In this document: piece by piece, positions 1 through 11,560 of the stretch | Numbering within the stretch: the first letter of the stretch is position 1 | Layout: each line of letters opens with the position of its first letter | Source of the DNA: Diorhabda sublineata | Lineage: Eukaryota; Arthropoda; Insecta; Coleoptera; Chrysomelidae | Direction of reading: 5' to 3' | Length of the DNA stretch: 64,000 bases | Assembly (NCBI RefSeq): GCF_026230105.1 | Contig: NC_079484.1 | Coordinates: 4,727,805 to 4,791,804 of the forward strand | Position numbers and translations under genes: made by a program | The notes under the pieces: model-generated | What the model was told of the DNA's origin: nothing | Databases searched by the model: none | Seen by the model: only the letters and a program-made list of their open reading frames with translations

Positions 1-2964
1 CAAGCTTTTTACCCTGCATTCCCAATATTGTGTGACCTATCAACGTCCAGAGTTTTTTCTATATATATACCTAACCTCCAAAAATATTTTCCTGTAATTT
101 CAGCTCAATGTTCCAATTATTTTGGACTGAGCGATTTTCTAAACATACAGATGTTTTTCATCAATATTCGAACAAGCTTTTTACCCTGCATTCCCAATAT
201 TATGTGACCTATCAACGTCCAGAGTTTTTTCTATATATATACCTAACCTCCAAAAATATTTTCCTGTAATTTCAGCTCAATGTTCCAATTATTTTGGACT
301 GAGCGATTTTCTAAACATACAGATGTTTTTCATCAATATTCGAACAAGCTTTTTACCCTGCATTCCCAATATTATGTGACCTATCAACGTCCAGAGTTTT
401 TTCTATATATATACCTAACCTCCAAAAATATTTTCCTGTAATTTCAGCTCAATGTTCCAATTATTTTGGACTGAGCGATTTTCTAAACATAGAGATGTTT
501 TTCATCAATATTCGAACAAGTTTTTTACCCTGCATTCCAAATACTGTGAGACCTATCAACGTCCAGAGTTTTTTCTATATATATACCTAACCTCCAAAAA
601 TATTTTCCTGTAATTTCAGCTCAATGTTCCAATTATTTTGGACTGAGCGATTTTCTAAACATACAGATGTTTTTCATCAATATTCGAACAAGCTTTTTAC
701 CCTGCATTCCCAATATTATGTGACCTATCAACGTCCAGAGTTTTTTCTATATATATACCTAACCTCCAAAAATATTTTCCTGTAATTTCAGCTCAATGTT
801 CCAATTATTTTGGACTGAGCGGTTTTCTAAACATACAGATGTTTCTCATCTATATTCGAGCAAGTTTTTTACCCTGCATTCCCAATACTGTGAGACCTAT
901 CAACGTCCAGAGTTTTTTCTATATATATACCTAACCTCCAAAAATATTTTCCTGTAATTTCAGCTCAATGTTCCAATTATTTTGGACTGAGCGATTTTCT
1001 AAACATACAGATGTTTTTCATCAATATTCGAACAAGCTTTTTACCCTGCATTCCCAATATTGTGTGACCTATCAACGTCCACAGTTTTTTCTATATATAT
1101 ACCTAACCTCCAAAAATATTTTCCTGTAATTTCAGCTCAATGTTCCAATTATTTTGGACTGAGCGATTTTCTAAACATACAGATGTTTTTCATCAATATT
1201 CGAACAAGCTTTTTACCCTGCATTCCCAATATTATGTGACCTATCAACGTCCAGAGTTTTTTCTATATATATACCTAACCTCCAAAAATATTTTCCTGTA
1301 ATTTCAGCTCAATGTTCCAATTATTTTGGACTGAGCGATTTTCTAAACATAGAGATGTTTTTCATCAATATTCGAGCAAGCTTTTTATCCTGCATTCCCA
1401 ATATTGTGTGACCTATCAACGTCCACAGTTTTTTCTATATATATACCTAACCTCCAAAAATATTTTCCTGTAATTTCAGCTCAATGTTCCAATTATTTTG
1501 GACTGAGCGATTTTCTAAACATAGAGATGTTTTTCATCAATATTCGAACAAGCTTTTTACCCTGCATTCCCAATATTGTGTGACCTATCAACGTCCAGAG
1601 TTTTTTCTATATATATACCTAACCTCCAAAAATATTTTCCTGTAATTTCAGCTCAATGTTCCAATTATTTTGGACTGAGCGATTTTCTAAACATACAGAT
1701 GTTTTTCATCAATATTCGAACAAGCTTTTTACCCTGCATTCCCAATATTATGTGACCTATCAACGTCCAGAGTTTTTTCTATATATATACCTAACCTCCA
1801 AAAATATTTTCCTGTAATTTCAGCTCAATGTTCCAATTATTTTGGACTGAGCGATTTTCTAAACATACAGATGTTTTTCATCAATATTCGAACAAGCTTT
1901 TTAACCTGCATTCCCAATATTGTATGACCTATCAACGTCCAGAGTTTTTTCTCTATAAATAGCTAACCTCCAAAAATATTTTCCTGTAATTTCAGCTCAA
2001 TGTTCCAATTATTTTGGACTGAGCGATTTTCTAAACATACAGATGTTTATCATCAATATTCGAACAAGCTTTTTATCCTGCATTCCCAATATTGTGTGAC
2101 CTATCAACGTCCACAGTTTTTTCTATATATATACCTAACCTCCAAAAATATTTTCCTGTAATTTCAGCTCAATGTTCCAATTATTTTGGACTAAGCGATT
2201 TTCTAAACATAGAGATGTTTTTCATCAATATTCGAACAAGTTTTTTACCCTGCATTCCCAATACTGTGAGACCTATCAGCGTCCACAGTTTTTTCTATAT
2301 ATATACCTAACCTCCAAAAATATTTTCCTGTAATTTCAGCTCAATGTTCCAATTATTTTGGACTGAGCGATTTTCTAAACATACAGATGTTTTTCATCAA
2401 TATTCGAACAAGCTTTTTAACCTGCATTCCCAATATTGTGTGACCTATCAACGTCCAGAGTTTTTTCTCTATATATAGCTAACCTCCAAAAATATTTTCC
2501 TGTAATTTCAGCTCAATGTTCCAATTATTTTGGACTGAGCGATTTTCTAAACATACAGATGTTTATCATCAATATTCGAACAAGCTTTTTATCCTGCATT
2601 CCCAATATTGTGTGACCTATCAACGTCCACAGTTTTTTCTATATATATACCTAACCTCCAAAAATATTTTCCTGTAATTTCAGCTCAATGTTCCAATTAT
2701 TTTGGACTAAGCGATTTTCTAAACATAGAGATGTTTTTCATCAATATTCGAACAAGTTTTTTACCCTGCATTCCCAATACTGTGAGACCTATCAGCGTCC
2801 ACAGTTTTTTCTATATATATACCTAACCTCCAAAATAATTTTCCTGTAATTTCAGCTCAATGTTCCAATTATTTTGGACTGAGCGATTTTCTAAACATAC
2901 AGATGTTTTTCATCAATATTCGAACAAGTTTTTTACCCTGCATTCCCAATACTGTGAGACCTAC
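1..2964. repeat. 172-bp satellite array, about 17 copies
   Basis: The same block, starting CAAGCTTTTTACCC, recurs every 172 bases (for example at 1, 173 and 345), with only scattered substitutions. From about 1888 onward a three-monomer unit of 516 bases is itself repeated, carrying the same variants (CTCTATAWATAGC, the ATCATC change, ACTAAGCG). This is higher-order structure. Each monomer holds a stretch resembling a 3' splice site (CCTGTAATTTCAG). The array breaks off in CCTACCCTGTTGGGG near 2964, and its left end lies outside the window. Short repeated open frames of 72 codons (2092 and 2608) are by-products of the repeat. Confidence 0.97.
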
Positions 2965-3316
2965 CCTGTTGGGGAAAAAATTGATCAATTTTCCATCTCA
3001 TTTTCTAATGAAACACAATTCCATAAACTTCTTCTCTTTTTCTTTCAATGAAACTTTCATTTTTTTCAATAAAACACAATTCAATAAATTTCTCGTTTTC
3101 TTTGAAACCTTCATTTGTTTTAATGAAACACAATTCAATAAACTTCTTTTGTTTTTCTATTAGAACTTTTTAATGAAACACTTGTTCTCTTTTTCATTTA
3201 TTTTTTCTCTTATCGGATTCAACAAACAAAAAATTTTAATAGAAATTTTTTATAATGATTTGATTCGATTATAACTATCCCCGTATATATGATTTCACTT
3301 GAAAATTTTATTATAG
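2965..3316. repeat. AT-rich spacer with degenerate ~58-bp repeats
   Basis: Three imperfect copies of a unit containing AACACAATTCAATAAACTTC plus T-rich tracts lie at about 3009-3160. The rest is AT-rich and ends in TTATTATAG, the acceptor of the next exon. No gene is seen. Confidence 0.6.
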
Positions 3317-3456
3317 ATGTTAAAAAGACTGTCCTATCCTTTGTCGTGGGTGGAAACAACTCTTGGCGGGGAAAAAGATGAAGATAAAACTCCTAGTCAT
3401 CCCCATTCAGCTGCTGATATACAACATTCTTCGGTTTTTTCAAAGGTGTTCTCAAG
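3317..3456 (+). CDS. mtd: mtd/OXR1/NCOA7 homologue, upstream exon
   Basis: The exon runs from an acceptor TTATAG directly before ATG to the donor CAAG|GTGAGT. It translates from that ATG as MLKRLSYPLSWVETTLGG and continues to VFSKVFS, ending with two bases of a split codon (AG). An in-frame stop (TAG) lies just before the ATG, so this is either the first coding exon or follows a phase-0 upstream exon. The split codon joins in frame both to the exon at 6818 (AG+G, Arg) and to the cassette at 4993 (AG+C, Ser). The downstream exons identify the gene as the mustard/OXR1/NCOA7 family of TLDc oxidation-resistance proteins. This N-terminal part carries no domain I recognise and is assigned by phase and position. 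Confidence 0.7.
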
Positions 3457-3814
3457 GTGAGTACATTTAGATGCCAATTTTTATAAATAAGACATTCAGT
3501 CGTTTTATATTTTCGTTATTGTTGAACTTGAAATAATATTATCCGAAGGTTATTAAATAATAGACCATTATTAAGATCGGAGATGTGAGTACTGACAATA
3601 AAGAAGCGCTGGAATTATTTTTGTTGTCTTCAAGGTAATGGCGGATCTGGTAAAATATTTTTAAATACAGATTTCAATACATTTTTGTAGATATATCACT
3701 AATTTTATCTTCTACCATTTTTAATTTGTGAATCATCATAAATTATATAATTTCTCTATAGATATTCCCAAGAGAATGACACTGGTCAAATGAACTACTC
3801 ATAAATATAGTGTA

Positions 3815-4761
3815 CAGGATCTGATCTGAAAGTAGGACTGGTTTTTTCCTGTGGGAACGAGCAGATCGTTTGTATTGTGAACCACAAAGAATCATGGAAC
3901 GTTTACGAGACTTCCGACATGATTGAGGAGGTCTACGATGGTGCTGTCTTGATTAGAACGGTTGTATTTGATTGTCACCATCTATTCAGGGAACTTAGAA
4001 AAAGAGTGGAAGACGACGCCCCTTCAACCAGCAAAACTAACGAAAATGTGTCACAAGTAAAAAATTTATTGAACGTCGATCGTAGGATATATATCAGAAT
4101 CATCATCATATAGTTCCCAGTGGAGCAAATGGTATTTGTCCTTATGCTTGTTATGTAGGTTCTGTCCAATTTTGTTGACAAGGACTCTCCATTATCTTCT
4201 GTTTTTGGTTGTTTCTGGATCTTATTTCCATGCTACTCTGTTGTAGTTCTTTTTCGAAAACTCTTTTCCAAGTTTGTACAGGCCTGCCGCTGGTATTGTA
4301 ATTAAATGCTTGTTTGGTTATGTTTGTGGCTGGTTTCCGTAGTGTTTGACTTATCCACCTCCATTTACGTCTATTATCTCTTCTTCCATTTTGGTCATTA
4401 CTTATTCTATTTGACTACAAAATGCTAAATTGTGCATCCCTCATATCCAAGTGTTTGAGATCGTAAAAAAAAACTTAGTCATAAGGAAGTTGATGCGGCG
4501 AGTGTTGTGATTGAAGCAAAGGACCAACCGGAAAACAGTCTACTAGTATCTTGGCTCCACCAGCCTTTTTTGGGGGTGGAGGACCAATAGAACGTGGCGA
4601 ATGAGCTGAACAGCATTCCGATGTAGGAGCTCTTGGAAGAGTACGAAAACTGCAAAACTCGTTGGTAGCAGTGTGTAGATGCTTATTGAAATATTCTAAT
4701 CATTTGTACTATTTCCATGGAATAAAAAAAATGAGTCCTACTGCTTTTATAACAGATCCTG
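3815..4761 (+). mobile_element. Decayed mariner element with TIRs, interrupted by a LINE 3' end
   Basis: Inverted ends CAGGATCTG...AGTAGGACT (3815) and AGTCCTACT...CAGATCCTG (to 4761) bracket the element. A TA precedes the left end; the right flank reads TC, so one copy of the target TA is mutated. Between 3850 and 4100 the plus strand reads as a mariner N-terminus in shifting frames, with ETSDMIEEVYDGA, RVEDDAPSTSKTNENV and LLNVDRRIYIR. Around 4600-4690, ELNSIP and a WKSRW-like tail match a mariner C-terminus. The middle is replaced by an opposite-strand LINE fragment. Stops and frameshifts make it inactive. It lies in the mtd intron between 3456 and 4993. Confidence 0.75.
4108..4420 (-). 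pseudogene. Non-LTR retrotransposon 3' end (RT C-terminal tail)
   Basis: The minus strand reads RKWRWISQTLRKPATN, then ITKQAFNYNTSGRPVQTW and KRVFEKELQQ. This matches the tail after reverse transcriptase in insect non-LTR elements (W-GH-LRK, NPQGKRxxGRPxxTW). The minus-strand 3' end runs into ATGATGATGATT, the sort of short trinucleotide tail such elements leave. The fragment sits inside the mariner at 3815-4761, so it probably inserted after the mariner did. No reverse transcriptase core is present. Confidence 0.65.
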
Positions 4762-4992
4762 TCAATATACAACATTGAAGCATCATACCTTGAACCATTA
4801 TGATTTTTATAAATTTTCTACGTTCCAAATTCGCTGTTATTTCTCAAAATTTATTATTTATAAGCATATCATTCCGTAAAATCAAAAAATGGTTGTTGTA
4901 GAAAAAACCACAACGTCAGATAATATTATTTATCATTACATTGCTGTTACTAACAATTATATTGAAAATTTTGCCTGCTAATGCTAACCCAG

Positions 4993-5328
4993 CTCGCCTA
5001 TTCACTTTGGAGACTTTGGCACCGGTTTATTTCACAAGACTCCTTCGGAAGACAGCGGCTCTGGAGGTTCGGCCGGGCCCTTTTCAGGGGGCAGCGGCGG
5101 TCCCCCATCAACAGGTGATTCTACTACTAGCAGCTTTTTCCCTACCAATATTATAAGTTCAGTTGGAGCTATGGGAGCTCAAGTAGGTGCATCGGTTGGA
5201 GCTATGGGCGCACAAGTTGGTGCTTCAGTTGGAGCGATGGGTGCCCAAGTAGGCGCCTCTGTCGGAGCTATGGGGGCAACTGTGGGAGCTATGGGGGCGC
5301 AAGTTGGCGCTTCGGTCGGTGCTGTTGG
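4993..5328 (+). CDS. mtd: mtd/OXR1 cassette exon encoding VGAMGAQVGAS repeats
   Basis: Acceptor GCTAACCCAG|C and donor GG|GTACGT bound 336 bases, exactly 112 codons. The leading base completes the split codon left at 3456, and the last two bases (GG) join the G that opens exon 6818, so the exon can be included or skipped without a frameshift. The translation starts SPIHFGDFGTGLFHKTPSED, passes through a Ser/Gly-rich linker, then repeats VGAMGAQVGAS about 4.5 times. Repeat copies differ at third codon positions (GTA/GTT, GGT/GGC, GCA/GCT/GCC, TCG/TCA/TCT) while the amino acids stay the same. An 11-residue Gly/Ala pattern suggests a regular, perhaps helical or self-associating, segment (inference). 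I know of no named domain with this pattern. Exon status rests on phase, splice sites and synonymous drift. Confidence 0.65.
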
Positions 5329-6266
5329 GTACGTGTGTGTGTCTACGTGGATTCTTCCCTTACACATTTAGTGTTATTTAATGTATTTGTTTAAAATGTA
5401 TTTTGAAGAAAAAAATTTAATTACTTAATTACCAGAAATAAGAAAAACTGCACTAGGTTCTAATTTATATAAAATTTTTATTTTCTTCAAATACTTTTAA
5501 ACATTGTTGCATTTATCCTTTCCATAAAACACACACACACAAAATACACAACTAATGAACACTATTTTTCGCTTTTTTAGTTATCTTTTAGCATTTAGTG
5601 TCCAAGAACAACAGCCGCATTAGCTCTTACAGTTTATTTTTTCATTTCGAAACTCTGTGAAATATTTTTGCTAGAATTTGTTAGTAGAAATTGACAGCAA
5701 CTTTAAGGAACTTATATTTGAATCCTTGGCTTACACTTAACATCTCACTGAGACCTTAATAGCCAAAAAATATAGGTTAGGTGAGCCAAAAAGTTTCATG
5801 TTTTACTGTTTCTATCAAGACAAGACAAACCCCATGAAAATTAATATATGAATTGAGTTTGGAAAAACTTTAAACGAAATAATTAAGAATTTCTTTTCCT
5901 AGTATAATTTTGTTGCAGCGAATGAAGAATAAACAAGTAAATATGCTAAAATACAAATATTGTTTTATTTTAAAATGAAACCTCATTTACTACAGTTGTT
6001 TCATTGCTTAAAAAAGACGTGGCACAATCACCGATTTCCAAAAAGGTTTCAAAAGGCAGAAAAAGAAAAGTCAAAGAAGACAAGGTCAGGACTGTAGGCT
6101 TCTAATTGTTTTAAGATAAAGACATATCGAATCTACTTACCGGTAAGATTATGTGGCTTTATCAAGATAAGAAGAAGACAAGAAGACTTAAGAACCAGAG
6201 TACTTCCATTAATCTTTGGAAAAAATTGAAGGACAAGGCTCTAAATGAATTGGGAAGACAACCATT
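5329..6266. other. mtd intron, no gene seen
   Basis: AT-rich intron sequence with a short (AC)n run near 5528-5540. Nothing else is recognised. Confidence 0.6.
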
Positions 6267-6575
6267 ATGAATGCAATGTTCTCATATACCTATTGGGTAT
6301 TTATCGATGTGTCCCAGTATACACAAGAGCAAACAAAAGGTTTTTTGAGAAGCTGCATACCACCAAATTATGTGTATGGTGTCATATCACTAACTGCGTG
6401 GGATGTCTACATAAGACAGACATCTCAGTATTTAGAAAATAGACTGAAAGGTCATCAATATGATTAAAAAAAATAAAACTGCATTAACGAACCACGAAAT
6501 GTCAAAAATGATTGATGATCATTACATATTAGAACCACAAGCTTCAGAAAATTTTCTCTTCGTGTACGATTAATT
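6267..6575 (+). pseudogene. Penelope-like element fragment, GIY-YIG endonuclease end
   Basis: The plus strand reads YVYGVISLTAWDVYIRQTSQ then YLENRLKGHQYD. This parallels the better-preserved copy at about 45330 (AVYIGQTYQYLENRLKGHKYD). It matches the YIG half of the GIY-YIG nuclease found at the C-terminus of Penelope-like retroelement proteins. After a stop, the frame continues as a decayed tail (LTNHEMSKMIDDHYI-like). The IGQ of the YIG motif has become IRQ, so it would be inactive. It lies in the mtd intron just before exon 6818. Confidence 0.6.
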
Positions 6576-6817
6576 ATTCAAATTTTCCTTACAGAGATTT
6601 AATTTCAATTGTATGGCCAGTTAACAAACCCTACGTTATTTTTTTGAGACTTGTAATTATATGTCAATTTTGCCAGGGAATTTAGTATGAGAAAGCTGTA
6701 GAAAAGTATATATTCGACCTCCTGAAGATTTGTTTTTAAATTGCTTAAAGTTGAATTCAGTTTCACAACGTTTCGACAATTTTTTAAATCATTCATGTAA
6801 CTATCAATCTATTACAG

Positions 6818-6951
6818 GCGTTCCTCCGTCGGGACATTTATGAGGCAACCTACTGAGACTAATTCCAAATCAAAAACACCTGTTCCGAAACTGGATTACA
6901 GATCTATGGTGTCGGTAGAAGATATGCCAGAATTGTTCGTGTCGTTTGACA
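6818..6951 (+). CDS. mtd: mtd/OXR1/NCOA7 homologue, internal exon
   Basis: Acceptor ATTACAG|G and donor GACA|GTAAGT. In frame it reads RSSVGTFMRQPTETN, then KTPVPKLDYRS and MVSVEDMPELFVSFD, ending one base into a Lys codon (A) that the exon at 14099 completes (AA). VEDMPELFVSFDK directly precedes the LIPRPARSC block of the next exon, as in insect mustard proteins. In this family the region lies upstream of the TLDc domain that protects cells against oxidative damage. Phase agrees with both the exon at 3317 and the cassette at 4993. Confidence 0.88.
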
Positions 6952-8589
6952 GTAAGTATTTTTTTTGCAATTCTGCTTTCACGATTCTTTATTCCAACAT
7001 TCTTCAATCGAGGTGAAACTACCGATAAAATTTCTTGTATAACAATGAATTAATAGTTTCCTATTCAAATTTATTTTCTTTATTATTATTTGGATTTAAA
7101 TGGATAATTTGTTTTAATAGAATCTTGATTGAGAAATGTTCAGTTTATTATTATTATTTAATTATTTTCAATAAGATGAATAATTTTTTAAAATATCCAC
7201 AATATTACAAAAATTTATAACATTTCCATGTAATGGGGTGATTTATTATTATTGTCTGTCGGTTGTCAGTCAATTCTATAATACTTTTCCATTGTTGTAC
7301 TAACTTTATACCAGAAAAATCTTCATAATCTCTCCATTTCTTCATTCCACGCAATTTTATTTAAATAATTCTTTTCCTCTTTCTCCAATTTTTTCTATAC
7401 ATTCCTATCCTGGTAATTCTCATTTTTATTCCTCCTTTTCTCTATGCATCAACTTCTTAGAATTCATCTTTGTTTTTTTTGGTTTGCCAGGTGTATACTC
7501 ATACCAATTTTCTTATTTTTTATTCAAATGATTAAGAGATAATTATAGAAGAAAAGCTCAAACAGGAACCAATAGAAAACAAAATAGTTTAAAGATGTTT
7601 AAGCACATAAAGAGAAGAACAACACGAAGAAAATAAGTGAAAGAAGCACAAAGATATAAGAGAAGAAGGAGAGGAAGACCCAGGAAAAAATTGCTACAAC
7701 AAATAGCACAGGAAGGACCGGAAAGGGTGGAAAAAATTCCAATACTTTGACGCTCGATGGAGCATAAAGGGTTCTAGAGAAGAAGATTTAGTTTATGACT
7801 TAGGATCGTTTTATATATTGAAAAATATCATGTTTTCCATTTATTTGCCCTGTTTGTTGATACTATTTCCATTTTCCTATTAGAGATTAGCTCTAGAAGT
7901 TTCAAAAATCTCTTTCAAACTGACTCCTCTTAAGTTTTATAGGAAATGGGATAAAATATAATAGAATCTAAATTTATTTTTATGTTTTTTATAAATATGT
8001 ATACTAGAAAATCTTGTTGGTAATTAAATTTTGAAGGTTACAATGAATTTTTTCGTCAAATTGTTGTGGTTCTTATTTAATTATATTTAGAACAATAAAT
8101 ATTGTGGTGCGTTTTATATTTTCAAACAGTAATTTAATTTATTACCGAAACTATATACTAAGATCATTATTGAACTGAAATAATTCACAGCTAGATTATA
8201 TTTACAGAAAATTTTTATGGAAACTGTAATAATTCCTCAGAAACAAATATAATACAACACACTTTTAACTCACCGGCTACCAAAAAATTCATTTCTATTG
8301 ACCAGTTTTGATTTAAAACAGTTTGGAGCATAAGATAACTTTACCTTACCAATTGGCACTACATTTGCCTCTGAACTGGTCTGTTCCTCACCCACGTTCC
8401 CATCTTCTCACATTCATTGTTAAGAATATGAAATTGATCAGTCCTCTTTTTCTACTGCTGTATATTTTGGCATTCATGGGTATAAGATTAGTTTCCAGTG
8501 TGATTTATGACTAGACAATACCCTAAATGCTAAACAAGAGGTTTGGATAAGAAGAAACTGATCCTTAAGGGAATATATATAATCCATTA
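6952..8589. other. mtd intron, AT-rich; one possible LINE tail
   Basis: About 7590-7760 on the plus strand reads KMFKHIKRRTTRRK then RRRRGRPRKKLLQQIAQ, resembling the basic GRP-rich end of non-LTR retrotransposon proteins, but the match is short. The remainder is AT-rich with no gene recognised. Confidence 0.35.
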
Positions 8590-9115
8590 GTATCTAGTGA
8601 AAAAATTATCCTTCCACCATTACATATAAAAATGGACACCATTAAATAGTTCGCTAGATAAAGATTTGGAACTGCTTTCCTTACATTTACCAAAAATGTC
8701 CCCAAAAGATGAAAGCCGACCCCCAAATTAGACAACTTACGAAATATGTTTTAGAAATTCTACGACTAAGTTAGAGCTAACAGCTTTGGTCTCTGTGATG
8801 CAAAATTTTCTTGGAAATAAAAGATCTGAAAATAATACTTGCTACAATTGAAAAATACGGGTTGCAACATGAGCATAAAACTCCATAGTCACTTATAAAA
8901 GGTTTTCGGAACATTTAGGAGATATGAGCGAAAAGCAGGGAGAGTTTACACATGAAGACTCATTGTTTCTGAGATACGAAGATGATGACTGTAGACTATT
9001 ATTGGACCTACAATTTAATGAAGAATCGTCTATGCTGAGAGGTGATAAAAATAAAAATTTGGCACTCCCTTTGTCAAAAGGTATTGGCAAGACCTCTTGT
9101 CTCTATCTGTATTGA
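8590..9115 (+). pseudogene. Decayed transposon ORF (family with FLGN...MSIKLH...SEKQGE)
   Basis: In shifting plus-strand frames the sequence reads LVSVMQNFLGNKRSEN, then MSIKLHSHL, then FRKHLGDMSEKQGE-like text and RYEDDDCRLLLDLQFNE. This resembles a protein repeated in many arthropod genomes, with FLGN, MSLKVHFLHSHL, FPENLG and SEEQGERFHQD blocks, which I take to be transposon-encoded. I cannot name its catalytic type. Several stops and frameshifts make this copy dead. A stretch ACCTACAATTTAATGAAGAA occurs twice (about 9007 and 9145). Confidence 0.5.
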
Positions 9116-9271
9116 GTCCTCCATTTACTATGTATAGGAGAAACCTACAATTTAATGAAGAATCCAACTGTCTTTGGTTGAGAAGACAAAAATAAAACTC
9201 AAGCACGCGCCACATATGGTCCGCTCCCAAGCTTTATAGCGACTAAATTTCCAAGAACCAGGTTACCGATT

Positions 9272-9513
9272 CAAGGTTACTAGAAGGTTTGTGACATGCG
9301 CATGGTTTTGAAAACAAACGATCGACTGCTAGAACACCAGCTACGTCATTATGTTCGAGTTGTGAGGATGTGTGTTATCTCTTGCTGATCTGGCTATACA
9401 AACGAATATATTTCTAACTGACGAATTTATTGAGACTTTTGCCGTTCTCACAGCTGTGAAGAACCGTTGACGTCACTTGTCTACTGCGCATCACAAACCT
9501 TCTACTAACCTTG
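9272..9513. mobile_element. MITE with ~30-bp TIRs and 8-bp target duplication (hAT-like)
   Basis: The ends CAAGGTTACTAGAAGGTTTG and its inverse CAAACCTTCTACTAACCTTG enclose 242 bases. The homology extends further inward through GTGA..TGCGCA. The flanks repeat TACCGATT exactly on both sides (9264-9271 and 9514-9521). An 8-bp duplication and CA...TG ends fit a non-autonomous hAT element. No coding capacity. Confidence 0.85.
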
Positions 9514-9910
9514 TACCGATTGCTCTGCTCTACGAATATCTGCGTTTACGCAGACGCAGTAAGAAAAAGATGAACTTTGACATTAATTGTAGGTATCGAT
9601 TAAATAAACAATACAACAAATAAGATTTTGTTAAATCAAGAACGTTTTGTGTATATATGTATATTGTAATGAATTAAATTACTTCTAATGACATTAATCA
9701 TCAGAAATTACAAATTTAACTCACTATTTACACATAAAGGCGTAAATAAGTATTTACATGTACCTACTCAATAGTTACCATGAAGTAAATATTTTTACAA
9801 TTATCCTACTTGAATAAAATGATCACTGCAAATTGATCAATAAGATAAACTACAAAAATTTTAAAGGTACTTTTTGAAGATTGGTACTTACTAAAAAAAT
9901 ATTAATTATA

Positions 9911-11014
9911 CGAGTTGTGGCTATTGGGTAACGAAACTAACGCTGCTACGGAAAAAGAAAAATGTGCCAAAGATTAACAACTGTCAGATGTTTAGCCTGA
10001 AGCTCATTTTTTCGAATACGGTGCCTACCGTGTCTGTAGACAAACCAGTATAGCCGCTGCCTTCGTTTGTATAGAGGCTGTTTGTTTTGCCGTAAAAATA
10101 ATCGACGTCAAAGTAGAACAACGGGTTGTTGTAAAATTTCACATGAAAATTGGGAAAATTGTAACTGAAACTTATAATTTATCAAAATAAGTGTACGGGA
10201 ATGATTGTCGCGTCCGTCAAAATAACCGAGAAGATGTGAAAGATGAAATATCAGATGAAAGCATCGAAAAAGTCGGAAATTTTGTTCGATCCGACCGTCG
10301 GCTAAGTATTTGTGTGATTGCTGAATCTATAGGAATTGACAAAGAATGTATGCGACAAATTTTGTATGCAAAAATTTAACAGGCGAAACTGATACTTGAA
10401 AAAATCCTCATATTTGAACAAAAATATTTGTATTGACAGTTTGAATGCGACTCAAACTTATTAGAAAAGGTGATAATGGATTACTAATCTTGATCGCAAA
10501 TCAATGCGTCCAACTAACTTCGCCAAGATCCAAAAAAGCCAAAATGGGCAATCAAAATTCAAAGCAATGATTGTTTTTTTCGATATTAATACCTTCATTG
10601 GGTTCCTAAAGGTGAAACTGTTGACCAAGATGTTATCTTCAAGTTTTTATTGAAGTCAATGAAAGAATAAGAAAAAACCGATCGGAATTTTGAAAAAAGT
10701 ACCATCAAGTTCCATCAAGAAAATGCGGCAGTCAAGAGGTGCTAGACGAACCACATTATTCGCCGAATCTTACACCGTGCGACTTCTACTTCTTTTCTAA
10801 GGTCAAATCTGTATTAAAAGGAACAGGATTTGAGTCTGTTGAAGCTGTGAAAGAAGAATCGGCGCGCGTCCTGTAAGAACTAACTGAAAAAGATGTCCTG
10901 CACTGTTTCGAACGATGGAAGATCCGCATGGAATGTTATAGCGATAGAGGAGGGGTATATATTAAAGTGATCATAAATAAATATACATATTATCAATTTA
11001 ATAGCCACAGCTCA
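9911..11014 (+). mobile_element. Decayed mariner element, copy A
   Basis: Inverted ends CGAGTTGTGGCTATT and AATAGCCACAGCTCA are flanked by TA on both sides (9909-9910, 11015-11016). The plus strand encodes mariner transposase in broken frames: NREDVKDEISDESIEKVGNF, VRSDRRLSICVIAESIGIDK (helix-turn-helix region) at 10221-10350, a later DIN..IGFLKVKLL-like segment, then SPNLTPCDFYFFSKVKSVLK and RFESVEAVKEESARVL up to about 10880, and GGVYIK near the end. The segment around the second catalytic Asp is lost and several stops interrupt it. The same family recurs at 56828-57455. Confidence 0.85.
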
Positions 11015-11560
11015 TATGTTTATCGCGCCATCTACAGTCGATTGCAGATAGTTTTCTATTTTCCGGTTGCTATTTTAATTTTAACTATAGGAAAGCGAAT
11101 CTTACTGATTTACGCCTGAATCATTATCAAAATGCTAAGTAGAATTGAAATAGTTCATTATATTTCTCTGTTTAATTGCTGCAGTTCGATCCCCATACGA
11201 TGGGTTAGATTATTTTGGTAGGTTTTGCATGATCTGCACTGCGCAATCACCCCCCGATACACTACACTATTTTAATACATTTACATTACACCATGAATGC
11301 TTCATAATTTACACAGCACTTATGTTTAGTGGAACGTTTGTGTGGCATTTTGAATTTTTATATTTGCTCGTTATTTTTTTTTATAAAAAACAATGTTTAT
11401 GGTTACTTGAAGAAATGGATAATGAGGTATTCTAGAAATCGTCCTATATGGAATATCTCTATTACCAAAACATATTAGGACAATATTTTACATCGTTACC
11501 ACGTTATAATTATTTTTCCAGTCGTTTAGTCTCTTAAATTATAGTCCATTCGATTATTTA

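Noticed and set aside
2092..2826. Identical 72-codon frames in the 172-bp satellite
   Set aside because: Exact repeats of the monomer; coding is incidental.
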